NCBI GenBank assembly: GCA_964480915.1
Contig: CAYZRS010000012.1
Span: forward strand, 45,689 to 109,688
From: CAWGCE01 sp964480915
Lineage (GTDB): Bacteria > Planctomycetota > Planctomycetia > Pirellulales > Pirellulaceae
Reading direction: 5' to 3'
Length of the DNA stretch: 64,000 nt
Part shown: positions 52,881 through 62,600 of the stretch, one piece after another
How the letters are laid out: each line of letters begins with the position of its first letter
How positions within the stretch are numbered: the first letter of the stretch is position 1
The notes under the pieces: generated by a model
The model's database searches: none
The model's input: only the letters and a program-made list of their open reading frames with translations
Told to the model about the DNA's origin: nothing
Made by a program: the position numbers and the translations under genes

Positions 52881-53093
52881 ATGACCGACGATACGTCCTA
52901 CGAGGCGCTCGGCACCTTCCTTGCGAAGCAAGGTCACGACGAACAGGCCGTCAAAAAAATCCTGGCCAAACTTGCCGAATACGACCGGAACATGGTTGCC
53001 GATTCGATCTTTGATTCGCTCGAGAATGGCACGTTCACGCTGGAGGCCATTGTCGCTGAGGCGTTGCAGGCCGATGGGGAAGAGACAGGCTAA
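52881..53093 (+). CDS. Small acidic helical hypothetical protein
   Basis: 70 aa with AGGAG 9 bases before the ATG. Predicted all-helical (SYEALGTFLAKQGHDEQAVKKILAKLAEYDR, then LEAIVAEALQADGEE). No family recognised. Its TAA stop shares bases with the TAG stop of the convergent kinase gene (53090-53093). Confidence 0.65.
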   Translation: MTDDTSYEALGTFLAKQGHDEQAVKKILAKLAEYDRNMVADSIFDSLENGTFTLEAIVAEALQADGEETG

Positions 53094-54925
53094 GGACGGC
53101 CCAACGATGCTGGCTTCTTTGGTTCGAGTTTGAAGAGCTCAAGGTCGGCCAGATCGATCCGTCCTTCCACAATGTGCAACGTCACGGCGTCCGTCTGCGA
53201 CGCGTCACATTCGAAAGCACCGACAACGAGCCCGTTGACGACGACGGTTAGCTGCTCTTCTGTTTTGAAAAACGAGCACACGTGATAGTACGAGTCACCA
53301 GGCTTCTCCAAAGCGACTTGGCGAAAACCCGAGAATCTAGCATCCGCGCCTGGCAGCAACTGCGCCGATGTTTCGTCGATCTGGAGCGTGACCAGACGAC
53401 CGTCCGCCGCTGCTATTTCAACCCGAATTTTGGCCGCGTCGTCCAGTCGCACGCTAAAGCTCAACCGCAGATCGCGGGCCTCATCCCCCTGCATTCGCAG
53501 CGGCAGTTCGATCCAAGCAGGTGGTTCTGCCATGAGCACGCTCTCACCTTCAATTCCGTCCGCACGGAGCCAAGTCCTGGATTTTCGAAACCGGGGCACA
53601 CTCCTTCCATTGAAGAGCCGCTCGGGCGGTCCACTGATCGTCCACTGCAAATGCTCTGTCACACTCAGTGGTCGTTCCTGCGATCGACTTAGCAGCGATA
53701 CTCCACCAGCCGAGAGAGCCAGGATCAACGCCAGCACGGCAATAACTCGCCCACCAAGTTTCGATCGACTTCGTTGACCATGCTGCACCTCGTGAGCGTC
53801 TTGCGTTTCCAGCGCAGCCGCAGCCAGGACGTCGGTCGAGAATTCGCGGGTCGTCCCCAGGGGCACATCGTCGTCGGCAGGTAACGCCTCGATGACGGTA
53901 TCGATGCGGCGTAGAAGCTCGCCATAATCAGAAATGCGATCTTCCACTTCGTAGGCCGTCATGTCTCGAAACAGCTGAAACGTCGAATCCGAACAACTTG
54001 ACTTCACATCGTCGCGCCAACCGTCATCGCCCACCGTTTTGCTGACGAGCACTTGCATCGATGATTTGCCCAAAAACGGAGGCTTTCCTGTGAGCATGTG
54101 AAAGAGCGTGGCACCAAGAGCATAAATGTCGGCCCTCTGGTCAACGTGCGTATCTTTCAGTTGCTCGGGCGCCACGAACGCCGGGGTCCCCAGTGACGTC
54201 CCTTCGGCCGTAATACTCGGTTCATCCATATCACTCGCCTGCAGCGCCAGTCCAAAATCGGCAACTTTCGCAAAGGGGATCTCGAGCGGCACATCGCTCC
54301 CAACGGGCGTCTTGGTCAGCAAAACGTTGGCCGGCTTGATGTCGCGATGGACAATCCCGCGGTGATGGGCGTGTGCCAACGCCGATGCGATCTGACGAGC
54401 AATTTGCCACGCGGTCCGTTCTGGCAATCGAAACGAAGACTGAATCAACGAAGCGAGGTCCTGCCCCACGACCAATTCCATCGCGATATAGAAATGGTTC
54501 GAGTGCAGTCCGCAATCATAGATGGAGACGATGTGAGGGTGATCGAGCTGCGCAATGGAATTTGCTTCTCGCTGCAGACGCCGAATCAACGTATCACCAC
54601 GCCGGGCCGTTAAGTCGACCGTTTTGATAGCGACATCTCGATTGAGCGCAGTCTGCCTCGCTCGGAAAACCGTTCCACTACCGCCACAGCCAATCAGCGC
54701 GAGTGCCACGTAACCGGGCGCTACGGCACGGGGCTCCATCAACTGCTCTACCGCTCGCACTTGAGCAGCGGTCATCTGACGCAACTCGGTCGCAGCTTCT
54801 TGAATCGAGATCTTCTGGGTGCTGGCCGCTGCTACAATTTCTTCCGCCTGTTGCGACGACAAGAACTTTTCCCGAAGAGCCAGTTGCAAGAAGTCCTTCG
54901 GTTCATCCATCGTCTCGTCAAACAT
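53090..54925 (-). CDS. Membrane serine/threonine protein kinase
   Basis: 611 aa. Residues 1-65 are a helical N-terminal region with Gln/Ala/Glu-rich repeats. The kinase domain (about 72-340) has G79-CGGSG, K101, HRDIKPAN (D195) and DFG (D223), then GTPAFVAPEQL and a C-lobe ending YEVEDRISDYGELLRRI, so it looks active. A TM segment (VIAVLALILALSAGGVSLL, about 395-415) is followed by a LamG/concanavalin-like extracytoplasmic domain (about 425-600) with RKSRTWLRADGIEGESVLMAE and alternating strands. Likely senses an outside ligand. Lies 25 bp after the thioredoxin-fold lipoprotein, hence co-transcribed. Confidence 0.92.
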   Translation of the reverse strand: MFDETMDEPKDFLQLALREKFLSSQQAEEIVAAASTQKISIQEAATELRQMTAAQVRAVEQLMEPRAVAPGYVALALIGCGGSGTVFRARQTALNRDVAIKTVDLTARRGDTLIRRLQREANSIAQLDHPHIVSIYDCGLHSNHFYIAMELVVGQDLASLIQSSFRLPERTAWQIARQIASALAHAHHRGIVHRDIKPANVLLTKTPVGSDVPLEIPFAKVADFGLALQASDMDEPSITAEGTSLGTPAFVAPEQLKDTHVDQRADIYALGATLFHMLTGKPPFLGKSSMQVLVSKTVGDDGWRDDVKSSCSDSTFQLFRDMTAYEVEDRISDYGELLRRIDTVIEALPADDDVPLGTTREFSTDVLAAAALETQDAHEVQHGQRSRSKLGGRVIAVLALILALSAGGVSLLSRSQERPLSVTEHLQWTISGPPERLFNGRSVPRFRKSRTWLRADGIEGESVLMAEPPAWIELPLRMQGDEARDLRLSFSVRLDDAAKIRVEIAAADGRLVTLQIDETSAQLLPGADARFSGFRQVALEKPGDSYYHVCSFFKTEEQLTVVVNGLVVGAFECDASQTDAVTLHIVEGRIDLADLELFKLEPKKPASLGRP

Positions 54926-54950
54926 GGCGGGGCCAATCGAAGCCGTCTTC

Positions 54951-55607
54951 CTAATCGTTATTCGTAAGCTGCGCCATTTCCAGCACGCCTAGCATCGCTT
55001 TGATGGACGGTCGATCGGCAGACAAATCCTCACCGACATACGCCAGTTTGATGTCGCCATCTTTCGTAATGATGAAAGTGGACGGGTGCGCAAAATGCGA
55101 CTTGATATTGAAGAACTTCGTCGCCGCCAAATCTTCGTCTAAGAGAATTGGAAACGGAACAGAATCGACATTGGCCTCTTCCGTCTTGGCCGCTTCGATA
55201 AACTGATCCAGATGATCTCGCGTGCCTGGATAGACGACCAACACTTCCGCATCTAGATCTTCAAACTTCGAATAGTTGCCGACCAAACGAGAAGTCTGTG
55301 TCTTGCAAAACGGACACAGCATGCCGGAAAAACCCTGCGTGAAAACAAGCACGACGTGCTTCTTCCCGACATACTCGGACAAGCGAACTTGCTCGCCATT
55401 GGTGTCGACAAACGTCAGTGAATCGAGCCTCTCGGGCACCTCAAAATTGGTGTTCACTTCGTCCAAAAATTCGATTTTCGGCCGGTCGGCTCGCTTGACC
55501 ATCGGTGGCTCGTTGGCAGCGGGTTGGCAACCGCTGGAGAACATCATGCACAAGCCAGCAAGGAGAAGGAAAGAAAGCCGAGAAATGAGTTCTTCGTCGC
55601 GTGGCAT
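54951..55607 (-). CDS. Thioredoxin-fold lipoprotein (AhpC/TSA or TlpA-like)
   Basis: 218 aa. A lipoprotein signal with a lipobox-like SSGC (Cys near residue 27). The mature part follows the AhpC/TSA fold: LTFVDTNGEQVRLSEYVGKKHVVLVFTQGFSGMLCPFCKTQTSRL, with a CxxC (CPFC) rather than the single peroxidatic Cys, then VLVVYPGTRDHLDQF, PFPILLDEDLAATKFFNI and PSTFIITKDGDIKLAYVGED. Either a thiol-disulfide exchange protein or a peroxiredoxin of the envelope. The kinase gene follows at 25 bp, suggesting a redox-linked signalling unit. Confidence 0.85.
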   Translation of the reverse strand: MPRDEELISRLSFLLLAGLCMMFSSGCQPAANEPPMVKRADRPKIEFLDEVNTNFEVPERLDSLTFVDTNGEQVRLSEYVGKKHVVLVFTQGFSGMLCPFCKTQTSRLVGNYSKFEDLDAEVLVVYPGTRDHLDQFIEAAKTEEANVDSVPFPILLDEDLAATKFFNIKSHFAHPSTFIITKDGDIKLAYVGEDLSADRPSIKAMLGVLEMAQLTNND

Positions 55608-55706
55608 TTGAATTACCGAAGCCCAAGAACAGTAAAATATCGCACGTGCAGTCTACTCGTCACCATCGATCAGGTAAACAAGCGACCGTCCTGTATGCCT
55701 GATTAC

Positions 55707-58700
55707 TTAAGGCAGGGGAATTGCGGCCACGGCCTCTTCGATGGCGGCGTTCAGCGAATGAAGATCGTGCGTTTCGACCTGAGACATTTCGGCCAGTCCG
55801 AGGAGACACTTATGGAGGAGTCGCCATTCGTGGGGATGCAAGTCCGGCCATTCGAGATGCTCGACAAACAGATTCGCCAATGATTCTTTCGCGAGCTTTG
55901 ATTCTCCTTTCCTCGCGAAGAGAAACCCAGAAAACACGCCGCTGAAAAACTTGTCTTTGGCGTCCGCCGATTCTTTTTTCGCCAGATCGGCGTAGTCTTC
56001 GGCGTATCTTTCCGCGACGGCAAACTGTTCCGTTTCCACCAACGCTTGCAGCAGGCGGGCGTAAATCCGGACGAAGGCCGCGTCCAGATCGGCCGGAAAC
56101 CGACGAACACTTTCCTCAATAACCGTCAGACCTCGTTCGATCTCCCCGGCGAGAATCAAAGCGGTGCCGCTAAGCGTGAGGTGGAGAACCGCATTCTGAT
56201 TATTGGCTCCATGGGCGGCCGCGTGATCGGCCGAAGCCTGCGCGTGGAGGTCGGCCGATGCTTGCCAATCGCCCGCCTGTTCATACGACTTATTCAAGCT
56301 GTTGGAACATCGAGTCGTCCAGTTGTTCAGCGGCCCCAGTGTCTCTCGCAAACCAGTGTAGGCGGTAAAATAACGCGACTTGGCCAGTTCATGTTTCTTC
56401 AGGTCACGATACGCATTGCCCAGTAGATAAATCGGAATGTAAGTGTAGGGGCTTTCGTCGCCAAAGACCTTTTTCGATCGTTCGATACAATCTTGGAAAT
56501 AGGGAACCGCTTCGGCAGGCCGGCCGATTCTGGAAAGTGTCGCTGCCAGGTTTGACTTCGCCGTCAGACTCTTGGGATGGTCGGGGCCCCGTATTCGCTC
56601 CGTCGATTCCAGGAGCGCCAGTCGAACGCTTACCGTTTCCTCGGTTCGGTCCATGGCCGCGAGCAAGTTCGCATATTCCGATCTAGCGTTCAGCGTATGC
56701 GGATGATCGGGCCCGTGCAAACTCTCTAGTTCGTCCAAGGAGGACTGCAACATTTGCTCCGCTTCCGCATAATTCCCCTGCGCCCGGAGTATCGACCCCA
56801 ATCGACATTTGGTATTCACAATGGTGGAACGAGTCGACGTCGCATCCGATTCCAAGAAAACCAAAGCCTGCCGCAAGTCGTCAATCGCCGCTCCCCGATT
56901 CCCTCGATTCGCTCGCGCGTCCGCTCGCCCTTTCAGGCACAGGGCCATCAGGTGGTCTTCAACGCCGATCTCCGTCGCCAAGTCGACCGCTTGCTCGGTC
57001 AAATCCAATGAGCTCGTTTGATCGCCGACATGGTTGTGGGCCGTGGCCAAGTCCAGCAACAACTGGACGGACTCATCATCATTGAGCTTTCCATCCGCAG
57101 CGCGTTCTTCACGGATCGGCTGGAGTATCTCCAGCGAATCACCGATGACGCCCAAGTTCATATACGCACCGGCAAGTTGCCTCTGCAACATCCAACGCGA
57201 TTCGTCATCATCAGCGAAGTCGACTGCAACCTCATCAATCGCACGGCTGAGCATGTCGACGACTTTAACATCACGACCATCACGCTCGGCGTCTACGCTG
57301 CGGTAGGTCTGTCCCAAAAACTTGGCCACGTTTTCAGAGCGAACCCGAGCGATTTTTTCCTCAGCTGCGGCAGCTTCCGCGCGGATCAAGTTTTGGCGAG
57401 CTTGCCGCCATTGCCATGTCGTACCAGCCAACCCAGTCACCACAGCGAGGAACGCAACGGCCATCGCGATCGACAGCGCACGATTCCGCTTGGACCACGC
57501 GGCCACTTTTTCCAAAGAGGTGGCTGGCCTCGCCTGGACCGGAATACCATCAAGCCACCGCTGTAAATCGGCCGACAACTCATACGCCGATCCGTATCGG
57601 TCGGACGCCGATTTACGCAAGCACTTGAGGCAGATCGATTCCAGGTCTTTGGAAATCGTCGGCTGCAGATCTCTCAGTGGGACAGGCTCGCTATTTTCGA
57701 TCGCCCGCAGCGTTGCCAAGTGCGTCTCTTTTTTGAACGGTCGCTCGCCCGTCAGTAATTCGTAAAGCATGGCTCCGAGCGAAAATATGTCACTCGCTGG
57801 GCCGACGTTCGCCTCGCCGCGGGCCTGTTCAGGCGACATGTAGGCCGGGGTTCCCACCACCGCGCCCTCGATCGTTAAAGTCTCTTCTTGCGACGCTTCG
57901 AATCGCGCCAATCCAAAGTCGGCGATGCGAACGTGATCTGCAATATCTTGCGCAGCGAGCGCCTCGCTATCGGTAGTTCCTGAATGCTCCAAGAGGACGT
58001 TGCCTGGCTTCAAATCACGATGAACAATTCCGCGCTGATGCGCGTGCTCGGTCGCCTCGGCGATCTTGGCAACGATTTCAGCGGCGACTCGCGGCGAGAT
58101 ATCTCCTTGTTGATCAGCGAACCACTGACTGAGATTCGTCCCCGGGCAATAGCCAAAAGCGATATAGGAAATTGGGCCGACTTTGCCTGTTTCAAAAATG
58201 GGAACGATCGCCGGATGACTAAGGATTGCCGCCGCCTGAGCCTCCCGTTCGAATCGTTTCCTCGCCGCCTCATCATTCAATGAATTGGGCAGTGGAACTT
58301 TTAGGGCAACTTGTCGATTGAGATGTGGGTCGCGGGCAAGAAAGACGCGGGCAAATCCTCCCTGCCCCAGCACGCTTTGAATCTCGAATCGACCGAGCGA
58401 TTCCGGTTCGTCGCCGACAAGGGCATGGGGCAATGGCGAGCCGTCTCTGCCTACGCGAGTGGAATCTTCGGCGATACCGGCCGATTCGTCGGTCACTTCG
58501 ACCCGTGAGTCGAGCGCCTCGAGATTGTGGCGCACACGGTTGAGGAAGGCTAGCGCCTGCTCCGCTCGTTGTATCTCGTCGATTTCCGCCGGGGCTAACC
58601 CGACCGAATCGGTCATGATGCGGTCATCACCCGCTTCTAAACGTTTGTCAATTTGTTTCGCCAAATCGATCAGGCGAGCATCATCGGCTGGCGGGTCATT

Positions 58701-58718
58701 CGAGTCTTGCCGATTCAT
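55707..58718 (-). CDS. Serine/threonine kinase with TM segment and TPR repeats
   Basis: 1003 aa. The first 105 residues are helical and acidic. Kinase domain (about 110-375): LGQGGFARVF, K140, HRDLKPGN (D235) and DFG (D267), with GTPAYMSPEQA. A TM helix near 410-430 (LSIAMAVAFLAVVTGLAGTTWQW) precedes a region of at least six TPRs (YMNLGVIGDSLEI, GNYAEAEQMLQSSL, AEAVPYFQDCIERSKKVFG and others) in the outside part, similar to kinase-TPR proteins of Gemmata/Rhodopirellula. Its ATG at 58718 overlaps the 3' end of the ECF sigma gene by 23 bp, a standard planctomycete arrangement. Confidence 0.94.
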   Translation of the reverse strand: MNRQDSNDPPADDARLIDLAKQIDKRLEAGDDRIMTDSVGLAPAEIDEIQRAEQALAFLNRVRHNLEALDSRVEVTDESAGIAEDSTRVGRDGSPLPHALVGDEPESLGRFEIQSVLGQGGFARVFLARDPHLNRQVALKVPLPNSLNDEAARKRFEREAQAAAILSHPAIVPIFETGKVGPISYIAFGYCPGTNLSQWFADQQGDISPRVAAEIVAKIAEATEHAHQRGIVHRDLKPGNVLLEHSGTTDSEALAAQDIADHVRIADFGLARFEASQEETLTIEGAVVGTPAYMSPEQARGEANVGPASDIFSLGAMLYELLTGERPFKKETHLATLRAIENSEPVPLRDLQPTISKDLESICLKCLRKSASDRYGSAYELSADLQRWLDGIPVQARPATSLEKVAAWSKRNRALSIAMAVAFLAVVTGLAGTTWQWRQARQNLIRAEAAAAEEKIARVRSENVAKFLGQTYRSVDAERDGRDVKVVDMLSRAIDEVAVDFADDDESRWMLQRQLAGAYMNLGVIGDSLEILQPIREERAADGKLNDDESVQLLLDLATAHNHVGDQTSSLDLTEQAVDLATEIGVEDHLMALCLKGRADARANRGNRGAAIDDLRQALVFLESDATSTRSTIVNTKCRLGSILRAQGNYAEAEQMLQSSLDELESLHGPDHPHTLNARSEYANLLAAMDRTEETVSVRLALLESTERIRGPDHPKSLTAKSNLAATLSRIGRPAEAVPYFQDCIERSKKVFGDESPYTYIPIYLLGNAYRDLKKHELAKSRYFTAYTGLRETLGPLNNWTTRCSNSLNKSYEQAGDWQASADLHAQASADHAAAHGANNQNAVLHLTLSGTALILAGEIERGLTVIEESVRRFPADLDAAFVRIYARLLQALVETEQFAVAERYAEDYADLAKKESADAKDKFFSGVFSGFLFARKGESKLAKESLANLFVEHLEWPDLHPHEWRLLHKCLLGLAEMSQVETHDLHSLNAAIEEAVAAIPLP

Positions 58719-59355
58719 CGTTGCGTTCTAATTCTTGTTGGAGTTTTAGGATCGCTCGGTACCACAATTTCGTAACAGAATCCAACGATCGATTCATCTG
58801 CTCGGCAACGTCTTTAAATGACAGTCGTTCGAGACTCCGCAATCGAATGACTTCCGCATAGTCTTCCGGTAACGCCTCGAGTGCGCCATGCAACTGAGCG
58901 ATCTGTTCCGCCGCGATCGCATTTGCACCGGGCGTCAACGCATCGTCGGCCGGGACGAAGCCAAACCCACTGCCGCTGTTGTCGGTCGTCATTGGCCTTT
59001 CGCGCAGAACGTTCCGCTTGTCGCGATGAAAATCTCGCTGCAGCTTCTTCGCTTCGTTCGTCACGATCACTTTGAGCCAAGCGTAAAATTCTCCCTTTGA
59101 TTTGCCGCGAAAGCCGTCAAATCCTCGAATCACTTGGGCCAACGACTGTTGCACGATATCCGACGTGCCAAACTTTCCTTGCAAATGGCGCGGCGAATTT
59201 TGCTTTGCCATCAACGTCATGTAGCTCTGAACGTGTTCCAACAGCTGGTCTCGCGCCTCTTCCTCACCCAATCGAGCTCGAGGAACGAGCAGGCTCACCG
59301 TATCGAGATCGATATCGGGGGTGTCGTCGCTGGCCGCTTGCTTGTCACGAGTCAC
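58696..59355 (-). CDS. ECF-type RNA polymerase sigma factor
   Basis: 219 aa. Region 2: LLEHVQSYMTLMAKQ, GKFGTSDIVQQSLAQVIRGFDGFRGKSKGEFYAWLKVIVTNEAKKLQRDFHRDKRN. A linker with TTDNSGSG follows. Region 4: LEALPEDYAEVIRLRSLERLSFKDVAEQMNRSLDSVTKLWYRAILKLQQEL, ending in a short tail. The group is typical of planctomycete sigma factors that precede a serine/threonine kinase gene and lack a separate anti-sigma factor. Probably activated by phosphorylation or release by that kinase (inference). A candidate promoter lies at 59481-59509. Confidence 0.94.
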   Translation of the reverse strand: MTRDKQAASDDTPDIDLDTVSLLVPRARLGEEEARDQLLEHVQSYMTLMAKQNSPRHLQGKFGTSDIVQQSLAQVIRGFDGFRGKSKGEFYAWLKVIVTNEAKKLQRDFHRDKRNVLRERPMTTDNSGSGFGFVPADDALTPGANAIAAEQIAQLHGALEALPEDYAEVIRLRSLERLSFKDVAEQMNRSLDSVTKLWYRAILKLQQELERNDESARLE

Positions 59356-59657
59356 GACTGAGGCCTATCGAGAAAGAATCCTAACGAGTCGAGAATTGGC
59401 CGCACCAAGAAGGCTTATTGGAGAAATACTGCCCGCCGTCTTCCAAAATCTGCCAACAGACGCGGTCTACAACCTCCCACAGTCTACTTTGTCTAACTTG
59501 AATTGCCAAATTCGCCTTCTTTTTTCTCCGGGGGGAAGCGGCCGATTAGGCGACGCAAGGAGTCTTCCCCTTAGAGGCGGGCTCAGGCACGCCATTCTGT
59601 TTCGCTTCTCTTCCATTCAGTCGCACCGCAGAGGTGCATCAAGCAAAGGGCGTGGCA
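59356..59657. other. 302-bp divergent region between sigma factor and PEP-CTERM gene
   Basis: Contains a possible minus-strand promoter (59481-59509), and an inverted repeat GGGGAAG (about 59532) / CTTCCCC (about 59565) with a 28-base loop, just upstream of the PEP-CTERM gene. Nothing else recognised. Confidence 0.5.
59481..59509 (-). promoter_or_regulatory. Possible promoter of the sigma factor operon
   Basis: Minus strand TTGGCA (59509-59504), 17-base spacer, TAGACT (59486-59481); transcription would start about 125 bp before the sigma gene ATG. The -10 match is mediocre. A sigma-dependent autoregulated site cannot be excluded. Confidence 0.35.
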
Positions 59658-62600
59658 ATGACAACGGACCGACGTTTTAGCAACACTCTGTTCCTGATTC
59701 TGGCTCTTAGTGGCTTCAATCTCCAAGCACAAAACATTTCGTGGGACGACTTCGGTATCGGCAAGCAATGGTCGACCGCCTTCAACTGGAACCCCAATGG
59801 TATTCCTGGTTCTGCCAACGATGTCTTTATCGGCGACTTGGCGAACGCCGCCAGCGACCAGACCATCATCGATCAAGACTTCACAATCAGTGACTTGACC
59901 CTCACAAACTTCACAAGTGTCGACACGACCGAATTCAAGCTCATCGCAGGGGACATCGACCTGGGCCTGGGAACCGATTTTATCGTTTCCAAAAACACCA
60001 GCGGAGACCGTTCCCTGCAGTTCACAGGGCTGATCGTCAACAACCTAGCCACGTTTCAAATGAATGGTGGAGAAGCGGCTATCGGTGGTTCCGTAACAAC
60101 CAACCTCGGTGGCGCTTTTGGCGGCTTCGGAACGTTTCGTTTTACGAACGGCCTGGGCGCCCCGACGACGATCTTTACCAACAACGGCTCGTTCGGCACC
60201 GGTCGCGAGGCCGGTGCCTCCGCCACGTCGCACTTCGTCTTAAACATGGTGGCCAACGATGCTGACGCGCGGATTGATTTGGATGGCACTACGAACAACC
60301 GCCCCGTAGGCATCGTCGAGAACACAACGCTCAACCTCGATATGCAAGCATTGGACTTCAACGGCGTCTTATCGATGGCGGCCGGATCGGTCTTCGATAC
60401 GGCAAATGATTTCCAGGCCGCAGCGGGAAGCCAACTTATCACTAACGCGGGATCGGGCAGTACCGGAGTTGCCAATACCGCGACCATTCGCGGTGCAAAT
60501 TACAACGCCTTGAATGGTTCGTTGACCAGTGTGAATTCGGGCGTGCTCGCCCTGGAATCTGATTTCACTTCCCAATCTACCGCCACGGTATCGGTCGCCG
60601 CCAATGCAGGATTGCGAGTCGACGGAACCACCACGATCAACGGAAACCTCAACCTAAATCAAAACGCACATATCACCGTCAACGGCGACATGACGATCAA
60701 TGATCCATCATTCAACCTGGACGGTTCAAACTCCAATACCGGAGTCACCACCGTCAACAACGATGCGGTACTGACGATCAACAGTGATCAGATCAATCTG
60801 GCCAACAATGACTTCACCGGCACGCTGAATGTGAATAGTGGCACATTAAACATGAACACACCGACCTCATGGACGCTCCTCGGCAATCTCAATCTGAACG
60901 ACAACGATGGCGCGATCGGCGAGAGCATTGTCGATGGAGCATTGCTGCGGGTTGTCGGCGGTACCATCACCGCGGCAGGGAATTTGAACAATATTTCCTC
61001 GAATGTCGAGTTCTTTGGCGGCAGCTCGGCCACCGACGTGAGCGCGGGTGCTCGTCTTAATTTCAGGGAAGAGGTCACTTTCCACGGCGGGTCCTCGCAT
61101 ACCGGCAATGGAACTTTGGGCGTGGGAGCTGCGAAACTTGTAACCGTCGATGGTCCGACGACATTCAATATGCCCAACGGTACCGTGTCGCTTGACAGCA
61201 ACAGTTCGTCGTTGCGTGACTATCAACTGAATGATGATCTCACGATCAATGCGGCCAGTGTGGGGAACTTTGGCTCTTTTACGCCCGGCGCAACGCGTGA
61301 CAAAATTCACATTAACAACTCAACGGCAAAGCTCACCGTCAATTTGACAAACGCCACCGACCGATGGACGCTCGGCGAAGAGGGCGAGCTGAATGTCTCT
61401 TCGGCAGGAATAGCCACCACGTCGCTTGACGGTTCACCCATCAACGTCTTGGGAACGATCAATGTCGATGGAGTCACACAATTCGACGCCCGCGTCGATC
61501 TTGGTACCACGGGTACAGTCAACATCAATGGCAACGGTTCCGTGCTGTTTGTCGATGGTGGATCCCAAAGTGACCCCAACCGTTGGGAGGGCGGTCTTGT
61601 CCAAGGTTCTGGCGAACTCCATTCCTTCAGTTCCGGCGTTCGCGGTTTTGGCCAGATCGATACCGACATTTACTTTAACGGCGGTTCCGATCTTATCGCG
61701 GATGATGGTCTCTTGACGATCAACGGCGAAGTGCTGGAAGTCGATTATCTAGGAGCCGCCACCGGAGGCACTTTGACGCTTACCCGGACCTTCGACACCT
61801 CGATTGCTCGCGCCATGAATTTCACCGGCGGCACCGTGAACGGCGAAGTCGTAAAGAACAATGGCACGACGAGTGGATACGGAACCGTCGCCAGTGACGG
61901 GTTCGTTAACAACGGCCTGCTCAACTCGACCGGCGGAGGTGAACTAACCATCAGCACCGTCGCTGCCCCGGACCTCGACGGTGACGGGGAAAACGGCACG
62001 ATCCAAGCGATTTCAGGTGAACTCCTCGTCACGACGGCGCTCGCCGAAGCGTTCGATGGTTCGGCGATTGTCGGTGCTGGCCGCCACCTCGAATTCCAGC
62101 ACGCTTGGACGTTGGGATCGTCGGGGCAACTTGACCTACTCGGCACGAGCTCCCAAGCGGCCTCGTTGCAAGGAGCCGGCGCCACACTCAATGGAACCGT
62201 CAACGTTGATCGAATTGGCCGTTTGGCAGCCAATGCGACGATTCGTCCCACTTCGAAAATCACGCTGGATGATGGCAACGATGTTCTCGAACTGGCCGGC
62301 AATACGACCGTCCAACCTGGCGCTCTGTTTACTGGCGATGGTTTTGTACGCAACCTCAACGGTGCCACACTGACGCTTAACGTGGGCTCCGACGTCGATG
62401 TGCCGATCGCCAATGCGGGCAATTTGAGAATCAGTGCCGGACTGGGCGTCGTCGATGTCGAAACCGTCGAATTGGACTCGAGCAGCTCGCTACGTATCCG
62501 ACTGGGAGGGACCACCGTCGGAACGTTCGACCAATTCATCGTCTCACAAAATGCGACGTTGAATGGTGAATTGGATGTCGATCTCGTGAGCGGATTCGTC

